A DNA stretch of 56,000 nt, taken from Lachnospiraceae bacterium (GTDB lineage: Bacteria > Bacillota > Clostridia > Lachnospirales > Lachnospiraceae). Positions 8,924 through 16,472 of the stretch are shown here, one piece after another. Numbering within the stretch: position 1 is the first letter of the stretch; each line of letters starts with the position of its first letter. The translations under genes and the position numbers were made by a program. The notes beneath the pieces were generated by a model that saw only the letters and a program-made list of their open reading frames with translations, did no database searches and was not told the origin of the DNA. Where the stretch lies: contig JAILID010000009.1 of NCBI GenBank assembly GCA_024695465.1, forward strand, positions 1 through 56,000, in the 5' to 3' direction.

Positions 8924-9469
8924 ATGAAAGTATTGATCGTTTACGCGACAAGAGGCGGGGCGGCTGCAAAAGCGGCTGCCTTTCTTGCATCGCATTTTGA
9001 AAAGGTAATTGTCCGGAATCTGGGGCGCAGTATGCCGGACCCGACTTCTTACGATCTGGTGATCTTCGGCAGCGGGACTCATTTCGGTAAAATCTACATT
9101 GAACTGGAGGAATGGCTGGACCGTTATTGGAAGGTGCTGAAGAAAAAGCCGAAGGCGGTCTTTATCTGCAATGTCTTTCAGGAAGAGGAGACAGCCATCC
9201 TGAAGAGCAATTTTTCCGAGGGGATGATGAAAAACGCGGCGGCGGTCGGGGCTTTCGGCGGGGAATTCCATTCGGAAAAGCTTACCCGCAAGGACAAGAT
9301 GCTTCTCCGGGTGAAAAAGAAGGAGCTTCTTTCGCCGGGACTTAAGGAACTTATGCCCTGCCTTCTGACCTGGAAGATGGAGCGTTTTCTCGCGGATATC
9401 GACTGTTTCATGGATGAGTGGATGAAGAATATGGGGATCCGCCGTGACGTAAGGGAAGAGGATTGGTGA
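8924..9469 (+). CDS. Flavodoxin-domain protein
   Basis: 181 aa from ATG 8924 with GGGGG upstream; an in-frame extension into the end of secA is rejected. The N-terminus MKVLIVYATRGGAA is a flavodoxin FMN-phosphate loop (T-x-(G)-T-A region in degenerate form). YDLVIFGSGTHFGKI is the second FMN-contact strand/loop, and FICNVFQEEE and GAFGGEF match the fold of flavodoxin/HemG-like proteins. The substrate is not known: HemG-type protoporphyrinogen oxidation or general electron transfer are both possible. Its TGA (9467-9469) lies just 2 bases before the ATG of the next gene, a PrpR-like regulator, so the two are cotranscribed. Confidence 0.7.
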   Translation: MKVLIVYATRGGAAAKAAAFLASHFEKVIVRNLGRSMPDPTSYDLVIFGSGTHFGKIYIELEEWLDRYWKVLKKKPKAVFICNVFQEEETAILKSNFSEGMMKNAAAVGAFGGEFHSEKLTRKDKMLLRVKKKELLSPGLKELMPCLLTWKMERFLADIDCFMDEWMKNMGIRRDVREEDW

Positions 9470-9471
9470 AT

Positions 9472-11385
9472 ATGTCGAAGATAGCGCTTTTGCTTCCGTA
9501 TCCGGAGATGGTGGAATCAGCCCGGAAGGTGATCCGGGAGCTGCATACGGATATCGATTACGTCCGGGCCATCGAATCGGTCAACGCGGTGAACGAGGCC
9601 CGGAGAGCGGTGGAGGCAGGGGCCAGGGTTATCGTCGCCAGAGGCTACCAGGCTATGCTGATCAAGGGCTACATGAATGTTCCGGTCATCGAGATGCGGG
9701 TCCACGCCCAGGAAATGGGACTTCTGATCGCCCAGGCCAGAAAGCTGGTGAAGAAGGACGTTCCCCATATCGGGATCCTGGTCTACAGCAACACCCTTTG
9801 CGACATGTCCCATATGGAAGAACTGATGGGAGCCAGACTTTCATTTGCCTACATCAACCGCAGTGAGGAAACGGCTGCCCGTCTGATGGAACTGGTTCGG
9901 AAGGAACCGGACATCCTGATCGGCGGCAGGGGGCTTTGCGCGGAGGCGGAGCGCCTGGGTTATCCTGCCATCTTCATGAAGGCTGAAAACGAATCGATCG
10001 CGGAAGCCATCAAGGAGGCGAAGTCCCTTCTTTTCGCGATTGAAAATGAACAGCTGAATACGGCCCAGTTCGAGGCGGTTCTCGACACGTCGGCCGGCGC
10101 GGTCATCAAGCTGAATGCCGAGGGGAAGGTTATCGTGGCCAATAAGACCATGGAAGACCTTGTCGGCAAGAATTCAGAGGATATCATCGGCCGGGAGCTG
10201 TCGGAGCTCCTGCCGGATGTCGACGAGAAAAGTATTATGGGCCTTATGGACGGGGAGGTGGAAACCTATTCCGCTTCGGTAAATATCCGCCGGACGGCCT
10301 GGATGCTGCTGGCGGCTCCGATCCGCTATGATTCGAAGATCACGGGGGCGATCATCAGCCTCCAGCGCATTTCCGGAAATCTCGGCCGCCAGCATCGGGC
10401 GATGCAGGATATGTATCTGAACGGCTTTACGGCGACCAAATCCTTCTCGGACATCAGGACCAATAACGCGGAGATGAAGGAAGCTCTGGGGAAGGCCAAA
10501 AAGTATGCGCTTTCCGACAGCCCGGTGCTCATGATGAGCGGAGAGGGGACGGAGTTCTACGCCATCGCCGAGTCGATTCACAACAACAGCCGGAGAAAAG
10601 CGGGTCCCTTCGTGAGCCTCCGGATCCGGGGCCTGGACAAGTCCCAGCAGATCGAGGCGCTGTTCGGCCGGGCTGAGGCTGCGGGGGACGCAAGGGAAGG
10701 CGGAGCTTTGACCAAGGCCAACCACGGGACGGTGCTCATAAAGGGAATCGAGCATCTGACCCTGGAAGCCCAGCACCGGATCATTCGCCTTCTCCGGCCT
10801 CACAGCGTTTCGAGGACGGACGCGAGGCCGATTGACACGTTGGATGTCCGCATCATCGCGGTGTCGAAGGTCAATCTTCGCCCGCTGGTCGCGACGGGAC
10901 GTTTCAGCGAAGAGTTTTTCTATCTGATATCCGGGCTGACCGTAGAGGTGCCCGGGCTGGCCAGACGCCCGGAAGATCTTCTGGATCGTTTTGACGAGTA
11001 TTTTAAGATGTTTTCGAAGCGCTACAGCAAATACAGCGTCCTGACCCAGGGGGGAAGAGACGCTCTGCTCTCCCTGGATTTTAAGGGAAACCTGCTCCAG
11101 CTGAAAGCTTTTACGGAGCGGCTGGTTCTGGAAGTGGACCGGCACAGCATCGATGAGCTTATCATCCGCAAGCTTTACCGGGAGCTTTATCCGGAAGTCA
11201 GGCCGTCAGAAGACGGGAACCTGAAGCTTGTCGTCTATAAATCGCCGGAGGGGATGAAGATCGAAGAGCTGTTGGAAAAGTTCGGCGGAAGCCGGGCGAA
11301 GGTGGCGGAGGAGCTGGGGATCAGCACGACGACTCTCTGGCGGAAGATGAAAAAATACGGGGTGGAGCCGCGCTTTCGGGGATGA
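9472..11385 (+). CDS. PrpR-type sensor/regulator with PAS, degenerate AAA+ and Fis-type HTH domains
   Basis: 637 aa from ATG 9472 (purine-rich site about 9451-9460; TTG/GTG at 9463/9466 are alternatives). Order: PrpR_N-type ligand domain (about 1-185), PAS (about 195-300), sigma-54-activator-like AAA+ (about 325-560), C-terminal HTH with GISTTTLWRKMKKYG. The AAA+ domain is clearly degenerate. Walker A GESGTGKE is replaced by SGEGTEF, losing the Lys. The GAFTGA sigma-54 contact loop is absent, with LFGRAEAAGDAREGGA in its place. Walker B reads TVLIKGIEHL, without the Asp-Glu pair, and the YYRLN arginine region is FYLISG. It may therefore bind DNA and ligand without being a sigma-54 activator. 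It lies directly upstream of the gudD-tct-garD operon, which it may control. Confidence 0.8.
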   Translation: MSKIALLLPYPEMVESARKVIRELHTDIDYVRAIESVNAVNEARRAVEAGARVIVARGYQAMLIKGYMNVPVIEMRVHAQEMGLLIAQARKLVKKDVPHIGILVYSNTLCDMSHMEELMGARLSFAYINRSEETAARLMELVRKEPDILIGGRGLCAEAERLGYPAIFMKAENESIAEAIKEAKSLLFAIENEQLNTAQFEAVLDTSAGAVIKLNAEGKVIVANKTMEDLVGKNSEDIIGRELSELLPDVDEKSIMGLMDGEVETYSASVNIRRTAWMLLAAPIRYDSKITGAIISLQRISGNLGRQHRAMQDMYLNGFTATKSFSDIRTNNAEMKEALGKAKKYALSDSPVLMMSGEGTEFYAIAESIHNNSRRKAGPFVSLRIRGLDKSQQIEALFGRAEAAGDAREGGALTKANHGTVLIKGIEHLTLEAQHRIIRLLRPHSVSRTDARPIDTLDVRIIAVSKVNLRPLVATGRFSEEFFYLISGLTVEVPGLARRPEDLLDRFDEYFKMFSKRYSKYSVLTQGGRDALLSLDFKGNLLQLKAFTERLVLEVDRHSIDELIIRKLYRELYPEVRPSEDGNLKLVVYKSPEGMKIEELLEKFGGSRAKVAEELGISTTTLWRKMKKYGVEPRFRG

Positions 11386-11523
11386 GGACTTGTGCAGTTT
11401 CCACAAAAAGCGGATGGAAAGTTCTCTGAATAGCTGAGAGTTGCATTTTCTGAAATGTGGATTTCATATTTGACGAAAATGAAGACCGGCGCAGCGGCAA
11501 ACGGAAAAAGCAAAATGCAATAA

Positions 11524-11573
11524 ATGAATTGAAATCTGAAATGAAATAAACAAAATATAACATGAATTGAAAT
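11524..11573. repeat. Direct repeat ATGAATTGAAAT, 38-base period
   Basis: Two exact 12-base copies, 11524-11535 and 11562-11573, with further partial TGAAAT copies between them. The 38-base spacing, between three and four helical turns, would suit two regulator dimers. Confidence 0.45.
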
Positions 11574-11766
11574 GAAAGAGGGGGGATGAGGTGGAATTCT
11601 GCCATGGAACCAGGAAGCGCTCCCTTCTTTCATTTTTTGTATTCTATGTTATAATTGTTTCAGAAGAAAAGGGATGCGCCGCGCACGTCCGTGCAGCGCT
11701 TATCGCCCGGGAAGGACTGCCGGACATGATATCCGGCAAATATTATAGAATATATACCAATAGGTG

Positions 11767-11795
11767 TTGGCAATTTCAAACCCAGATGGTAATAT
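11767..11795 (+). promoter_or_regulatory. Candidate promoter of the gudD operon
   Basis: TTGGCA at 11767-11772, 17-base spacer, TAATAT at 11790-11795. The expected transcript start falls about 30 bases before the gudD ATG. A second possible start is the extended -10 TGTTATAAT at 11647-11655, which would give a ~180-nt leader. Confidence 0.6.
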
Positions 11796-11835
11796 AAGAT
11801 AAAAGTTTTTTATAGAACAGGATAGGAGGAATGAA

Positions 11836-13182
11836 ATGAACGGAACGCCAATCATTATTGAGATGCAGGTCATTCCGGTTGCCGGCTATGACAGCATGCT
11901 GATGACGCTGAGCGGCGCGCATGCCCCCTGGTTCACGAGGAATCTTGTAATCCTGAAGGATTCCAGCGGACATACCGGCATCGGTGAAATACACGGCGGT
12001 GATTATACCTGCGATTCTCTGAAAAGCTGTATCCCGTTGGTCGTCGGCCAGCCGATCGGCAGGTACCGCGCGGTTCTCGATTCAATTCACAAGGCAGCAA
12101 AGCGGGCTGAGGAGGATGACGGGGAAGGCATTCAGACGCTGGATATCAGCAAGCTGAAGTTTGTCGTCAAGGCGGAGTGGGCGATCGAGTGCGCGTTTCT
12201 CGATCTGCTGGGCCAGTTCCTCGATCTGCCCATGTGCGAGCTCTTAGGAGACGGCAGGCAGAGAGACAAGGTGGAGACCCTGGGCTATCTCTTCTACGTC
12301 AGCGACAAGGAGAAAGCGAAACCGGATCTGCCTTATATCGATGAGAGCGATTCCGCAGATCCCTGGTTTTCGTATCGCCGCAAAGAGATCCTGACCCACG
12401 AGGCGGTGGTCGAGGAGGCTCAGATCCTGCACGAGAAGTACGGTTTCAAGAACTTCAAGCTGAAGGGCGGCGTTCTTCCCGGCAGCTATGAGATGGAGAC
12501 GGTCCGGGCGCTCAAGAAGGCTTTCCCGGAAGGCCGCATCAACATCGACCCGAACGGCGCCTGGAGCCTTGCTGAAGCGATCGAGCTCTGCAGGCCGATG
12601 GAGAATATCCTGACCTATATCGAGGATCCCTGCGGACCGGAATCCGGCTATTCAAGCCGCGAGATTATGGCGGAATTCAAGAATGCGGTAAAGCTTCCGG
12701 TGGCGACCAATATGATCGCGACGGATTGGAGGCAGTTCTACCACAGCGCGGCGCTCAAATCCGTCGATATCGTCCTGGCGGATCCGCATTTCTGGGGCTT
12801 TGGCGGCAGTATCCGGATCGCCCAGCTTCTTAACGACTGGGGCCTGACCTGGGGTTCGCATTCGAACAATCATTTCGATATCACGCTGGCTGCTTTCGCG
12901 CAGGTCGCGGCGGCGGCGCCCGGGAACCCGACGGCTCTCGATACGCACTGGATCTGGCAGGACGGCCAGAACCTGCTGAAGGACGCTCCGGAGATCAGGG
13001 ACGGCTATCTCATCCTGCCGGATAAGCCGGGGCTCGGCGTCACGATCGATATGGACAGAGTAATGGAGGCGAACAGCCTTTATAATAAGTTACCATCACA
13101 TGACAGGAACGACGCGGCGGCCATGCAGTACCTGATTCCGAACTGGGTCTATGACTGCAAGAAGCCTGCGCTTGTCCGTTGA
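11836..13182 (+). CDS. gudD: D-glucarate dehydratase
   Basis: 448 aa, an enolase-superfamily enzyme that tracks E. coli GudD nearly end to end (IPVAGYDSMLMTLSGAHAP near the N-terminus; AATNMIATDWRQ-type and TWGSHSNNHFDIT segments). Expected catalytic groups are all visible: KxK in FKLKG (Lys208, Lys210), metal ligands Asp238, Glu263 and Asn292, Asp316, and His342 of the His-Asp dyad. It dehydrates D-glucarate, and usually L-idarate, to 5-keto-4-deoxy-D-glucarate in the cytoplasm. RBS GGAGG precedes the ATG. It is the first gene of an operon with a TctABC-type transporter and a galactarate dehydratase, which fits hexarate catabolism. Confidence 0.93.
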   Translation: MNGTPIIIEMQVIPVAGYDSMLMTLSGAHAPWFTRNLVILKDSSGHTGIGEIHGGDYTCDSLKSCIPLVVGQPIGRYRAVLDSIHKAAKRAEEDDGEGIQTLDISKLKFVVKAEWAIECAFLDLLGQFLDLPMCELLGDGRQRDKVETLGYLFYVSDKEKAKPDLPYIDESDSADPWFSYRRKEILTHEAVVEEAQILHEKYGFKNFKLKGGVLPGSYEMETVRALKKAFPEGRINIDPNGAWSLAEAIELCRPMENILTYIEDPCGPESGYSSREIMAEFKNAVKLPVATNMIATDWRQFYHSAALKSVDIVLADPHFWGFGGSIRIAQLLNDWGLTWGSHSNNHFDITLAAFAQVAAAAPGNPTALDTHWIWQDGQNLLKDAPEIRDGYLILPDKPGLGVTIDMDRVMEANSLYNKLPSHDRNDAAAMQYLIPNWVYDCKKPALVR

Positions 13183-13201
13183 GAAAAAGGAGGGATGTAT
13201 T

Positions 13202-13693
13202 ATGTTTCTTAGGAAGTACGGAGACCTGATCACGTCAGTGTTCTTCCTGATCTTCGGCATCTGGCTCATCCTGTACGCCAGAACTTTTCCGGAGAGCGCG
13301 ATTGTTTCGATAGGGCCGGACTTCATGCCGACGACGATCGGCCTGCTCATGGCTGTGCTCGCCGCGATCCTGCTCGTCCAGAGCATTATGGCGCTCAAGA
13401 AGCCTGCAGAGATCAAGGCTGATGAAGACGCTCCGGAGTACAAGAGGGTCATTGAAAGCCTGGTGCTTTCTCTGGCGTATGTATTTCTTCTGCAGCCGGT
13501 CGGTTTCATCATCAGCACGCTGGTTTACCTTTTTGCCCAGATCTTCGTGCTGGCGCCGGAAGTAAACCGGACGAAGAAGGATTTGATTATTTTCGCTGTC
13601 GTCGATGTAGTCTTCACCTTCATCGTGTTCTTCCTGTTCCGCTACGGATTCAAGATCGTCCTTCCGGCAGGCATTTTCACAATCAATCTTTAA
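13202..13693 (+). CDS. tctB: Tripartite tricarboxylate transporter small membrane subunit TctB
   Basis: 163 aa from ATG 13202 (AAGGAGG at 13188-13194; the in-frame upstream extension overlaps gudD and is rejected). Four hydrophobic segments are visible (about 9-26, 45-65, 85-115, 122-150), with a polar loop rich in charged residues after the second, as in TctB subunits. These small subunits pair with the large TctA channel and have no known catalytic motif. It starts 19 bases after gudD and is followed after 15 bases by tctA. Confidence 0.85.
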   Translation: MFLRKYGDLITSVFFLIFGIWLILYARTFPESAIVSIGPDFMPTTIGLLMAVLAAILLVQSIMALKKPAEIKADEDAPEYKRVIESLVLSLAYVFLLQPVGFIISTLVYLFAQIFVLAPEVNRTKKDLIIFAVVDVVFTFIVFFLFRYGFKIVLPAGIFTINL

Positions 13694-13708
13694 AGGGAGG
13701 GGAACTAA

Positions 13709-15205
13709 ATGGGAGCATTAGCACAGTTAGGAAGCGCTTTACTCAGCGTATGTCAGCCGCAGTCCCTGCTTCTTATGGTTGCAGGCGTTGCAATCGGTAT
13801 CGTTTTCGGCTCAATCCCGGGCCTGTCCGCCTCGATGGCGGTTGCCCTGATGCTGCCGATCACCTTTACCATGACCCCTTCTCTCGGTATGAACACGCTG
13901 GTTGCCGTCTACATCGGCGGTATCTCCGGCGGTCTTATCTCCGCGATCCTTCTCAACATGCCCGGTACGGCCTCTTCGATTGCCACGACCTTCGACGGCC
14001 ATCCGATGGCCCAGAAGGGCGAAGCGATGAAAGCCCTCGGACTCGGCATCGTGTTTTCATTTCTCGGATCGGAATTCTCGTTCCTGATCCTCACGTTCTT
14101 CGCCCCCAAGCTCGCGGACGTCGCTCTGCAGTTTACGCCGGTTGAGAACTTCGGCATCTGCTTCTTCGCGCTGACCATGGTCGCGATCCTCGCCTCCGGA
14201 AATATGATCCGCGGCCTTCTTGCCGGTCTTCTGGGCCTCTTCTTCGCTTCAGTCGGCATGTCTCCGATCGACGGCACGGCCCGCTTTACGTTTGGAAATT
14301 CAAACCTGCTGGCCGGCTTCAACCAGATCAGCACCCTGATCGGTATCTTCGCGGTCGCGGATATCCTGAAGACGGCGGAGCATATGAGCGCCAACGTCGG
14401 CAAGACGATCCCGATCAACAAGGTCAAGGGCTTCGGCTTCTCCGTCCAGGAATTCATTCATCACATCCCGAACTTCCTTCGCTCGGCCCTTATCGGTACC
14501 GGCATCGGCATCCTTCCGGGCATCGGCGGTTCGACTTCCGGCATGCTTGCCTATGTCACGGCCAAGAACATGTCCAAGTATCCGGATGAGTTCGGCAAAG
14601 GCTGTCCGGACGGCATCGTCGCTACCGAGTCCGCCAACAACGCCACCATCGGCGGCGCGATGATCCCGCTGCTCGTTCTCGGCATCCCGGGCGACGGCGT
14701 TACGGCCATGATGCTCGGCGGTTTCCTGATCCACGGCCTGTCGGCCGGCCCGCTTCTCTTCATCAAGAACGCGGACGTCGTTTACGGCATCTTCGCGGCC
14801 TGCATGGTCTGCGCGCTGCTCATGCTCATCATCGAGTGGTACTGCATCAAGGGTTTCGTACAGGTTCTCCGTGTTCCGAAGCATATCCTGCTGCCGCTGG
14901 TTCTCGTGCTCTGCGCGGTCGGCGCCTACGCGACCAACAACCGTATCTTCGACGTACAGTCGATCATCCTGTTCGGCCTTGTCGGCTATATCTATCACCT
15001 GCTGAAGCTTCCGACGACCCCGTTCGTTCTCTGCTTCCTGATCGGCAGCCTGCTGGAGACCAATCTCCGCCGCGGCATCATGAGCTACAAGAGCTTCGGC
15101 GCGTTCTTCGCAAGACCGATCTTCGACGTGTTCTTCTTCGTAGCGATCGGCGTCCTGGTCTATTCGGTTATCAAGGAAGTAAGGGCAGGAAAGAAAAAGG
15201 CATAA
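13709..15205 (+). CDS. tctA: Tripartite tricarboxylate transporter large membrane subunit TctA
   Basis: 498 aa and about a dozen hydrophobic segments. Family hallmarks are visible: GSIPGLSASMAVALMLPITF near residue 35, SGGLISAILLNMPGT, and the second-half repeat GILPGIGGSTSGMLAY and NNATIGGAMIPLLVLGIPG. TctA is the transmembrane channel of TTT systems, which use a periplasmic or lipoprotein receptor and an ion gradient to import carboxylates. Context between gudD and garD suggests a hexarate substrate. RBS GGGAGGGG precedes the ATG. GC content and third-position C/G use look higher than in the ribosomal genes, perhaps reflecting expression or a different history. Confidence 0.93.
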   Translation: MGALAQLGSALLSVCQPQSLLLMVAGVAIGIVFGSIPGLSASMAVALMLPITFTMTPSLGMNTLVAVYIGGISGGLISAILLNMPGTASSIATTFDGHPMAQKGEAMKALGLGIVFSFLGSEFSFLILTFFAPKLADVALQFTPVENFGICFFALTMVAILASGNMIRGLLAGLLGLFFASVGMSPIDGTARFTFGNSNLLAGFNQISTLIGIFAVADILKTAEHMSANVGKTIPINKVKGFGFSVQEFIHHIPNFLRSALIGTGIGILPGIGGSTSGMLAYVTAKNMSKYPDEFGKGCPDGIVATESANNATIGGAMIPLLVLGIPGDGVTAMMLGGFLIHGLSAGPLLFIKNADVVYGIFAACMVCALLMLIIEWYCIKGFVQVLRVPKHILLPLVLVLCAVGAYATNNRIFDVQSIILFGLVGYIYHLLKLPTTPFVLCFLIGSLLETNLRRGIMSYKSFGAFFARPIFDVFFFVAIGVLVYSVIKEVRAGKKKA

Positions 15206-15255
15206 AGCGGCGCTCCTGTTATAAAAGAGCTGCGCTTCCTGTGAGCCGCAGCTGA

Positions 15256-15294
15256 GGATACGGGGGATTGCTTTTCGGCTTTCGCCCCGGATCC
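15256..15294 (+). other. Hairpin in the tctA-tctC spacer
   Basis: GGATACGGGG (15256-15265) pairs with CCCCGGATCC (15285-15294) with one mismatch; no T-run follows. It lies in a 152-base spacer before the receptor gene and may act as an mRNA-stability or processing element that raises tctC expression (inference). Confidence 0.4.
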
Positions 15295-15357
15295 TGGAAT
15301 CATTTACACTGTGCATCACTTCCGATAAGGGAAGGGCAAAATATAAGGAGGTATCAA

Positions 15358-16386
15358 ATGAAAAGAAAACTTCTCGCACTTGCACTGACAGCAGTTATGG
15401 TCAGCGGACTTGCAGCCTGCGGCGGCTCGACCGCCTCGACCGCGTCAGGCGGAAACACGGATTCCAAGGCGGCAGAGTCTGCGGCAGAAGGCGGCGAAGC
15501 CGCTTCCGGCTGGACTCCGTCCGGTACGGTTTCCATCATTCTTCCGGCAGGCGCCGGCGGCGATACGGACATTACCGCCCGTACCTTCGCCCAGTACGCC
15601 AAGGAGATTTCCGGCGTTGACTTCATCGTTGTCAATGCTTCCGGCGCTTCGGGCTCTGTTGCGGCCAATCAGGTTCTTCAGTCCGCTAACGACGGCCTGA
15701 CCTGCCTCTATGGCCATACGCTCGTCAACGTCGCCAACATCGCGGGCATCACCGATTACAACTACACCGCATTCACGCTTGGTCCGACATTCGCCAAGAA
15801 TCCGGCTCAGGGCCTCTATGTCAAGGCTGACAAGTATGAGGATCTGAACGCTTTCATCGAGGCCGCGAAGGCTGCTCCGGGCCAGCTGAAGGCTGCTACC
15901 GAAGTCGGCGCTTACACCTATTATGAGCTTCTTGCTTTCGAGAAGGCTGCCGGCATCGACCTTGACCTTGTCGACGTAGGTTCCAACTCCGATAAGATCA
16001 CCGCCATGCTCTCCGGCCAGATCGATCTTATGCCGGGCGCGTACCTGAGCTGCAAGGATTACATCGCCTCCGGCGACTTCCGCTGCATCGGCGCCCCGAC
16101 TGCTGAAGCTTATGAGATCACTCCGGACGTTCCGGTCCTCAAGGAAGAGGGCATCGACCTCGTTTATCCGGACTGCGACTACTCCTTCTACTTCCCGGCC
16201 GACACCGATCCGGCCATCATCGCCTGGTATGACGACATTGTCGCGAAGGTTCTTGAGAACGAAGCTGCCGTCGCTGCTCTGAATGAACTTCCGGTCATGG
16301 CTTACTACCTCACCTCCGAGGAGTCCGCCGTAAATGAAGAGACTATGTTCAACACCATCAGCGAAATCGCAGCAAGTCTCAAATAA
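15358..16386 (+). CDS. tctC: TctC-type substrate-binding lipoprotein of the TTT transporter
   Basis: 342 aa from ATG 15358 with AAGGAGG just upstream; the longer frame back to 15268 has no ribosome site. An N-terminal lipoprotein signal ends in LAAC, with the lipidated Cys at 21, followed by a Ser/Ala/Gly linker. The mature part shows the Bug/TctC pattern: VSIILPAGAGGDTDITARTFAQ near the start, NASGASGSVAANQVLQ, and a C-terminal region with DIVAKVLENEAA. These receptors bind carboxylates and deliver them to TctA/TctB. Unusually for the common C-B-A order, the receptor is the last of the three transporter genes here. A strong hairpin follows. Confidence 0.9.
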   Translation: MKRKLLALALTAVMVSGLAACGGSTASTASGGNTDSKAAESAAEGGEAASGWTPSGTVSIILPAGAGGDTDITARTFAQYAKEISGVDFIVVNASGASGSVAANQVLQSANDGLTCLYGHTLVNVANIAGITDYNYTAFTLGPTFAKNPAQGLYVKADKYEDLNAFIEAAKAAPGQLKAATEVGAYTYYELLAFEKAAGIDLDLVDVGSNSDKITAMLSGQIDLMPGAYLSCKDYIASGDFRCIGAPTAEAYEITPDVPVLKEEGIDLVYPDCDYSFYFPADTDPAIIAWYDDIVAKVLENEAAVAALNELPVMAYYLTSEESAVNEETMFNTISEIAASLK

Positions 16387-16405
16387 GTAAGGGCAACTCT
16401 TAACG

Positions 16406-16444
16406 CTTAAGCCGCCGCGGACTTTCGGGTCACGGCGGCTTAAG
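16406..16444 (+). terminator. Perfect 12-bp hairpin between tctC and garD
   Basis: CTTAAGCCGCCG (16406-16417) pairs exactly with CGGCGGCTTAAG (16433-16444) around a 15-base loop. No T-run follows, so it is more likely a partial attenuator or a 3'-end stabiliser of the transporter part of the mRNA than a full terminator. garD follows after 28 bases. Confidence 0.55.
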
Positions 16445-16472
16445 CCTATCTATCAGAAAAGAGGAGGTCAAT

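Larger units (their letters stand above)
11386..11835 (+). promoter_or_regulatory. 450-bp regulatory region upstream of gudD
   Basis: No gene is supported here; the strand tabulated is that of gudD. Seen: an inverted repeat TGAAAT-GTGG-ATTTCA at 11451-11466; a 12-base direct repeat ATGAATTGAAAT at 11524-11535 and 11562-11573 within an A-rich, TGAAAT-rich stretch; an extended -10-like TGTTATAAT at 11647-11655; a GC-rich hairpin about 11675-11700; and a good promoter at 11767-11795. The repeats are candidate operator sites for the PrpR-like regulator encoded just upstream (inference). Confidence 0.5.

Noticed and set aside
11386-11835. Sigma-54 (-24/-12) promoter for the gudD operon
   Set aside because: No TGGCAC-N5-TTGC match was seen; TTGGCA at 11767 fits a sigma-A -35 with TAATAT, and the regulator lacks GAFTGA.
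14300-15385. Minus-strand reading frame opposite tctA (361 codons)
   Set aside because: Composition rich in Asp, Glu and Arg as expected for the antisense of a hydrophobic membrane protein.
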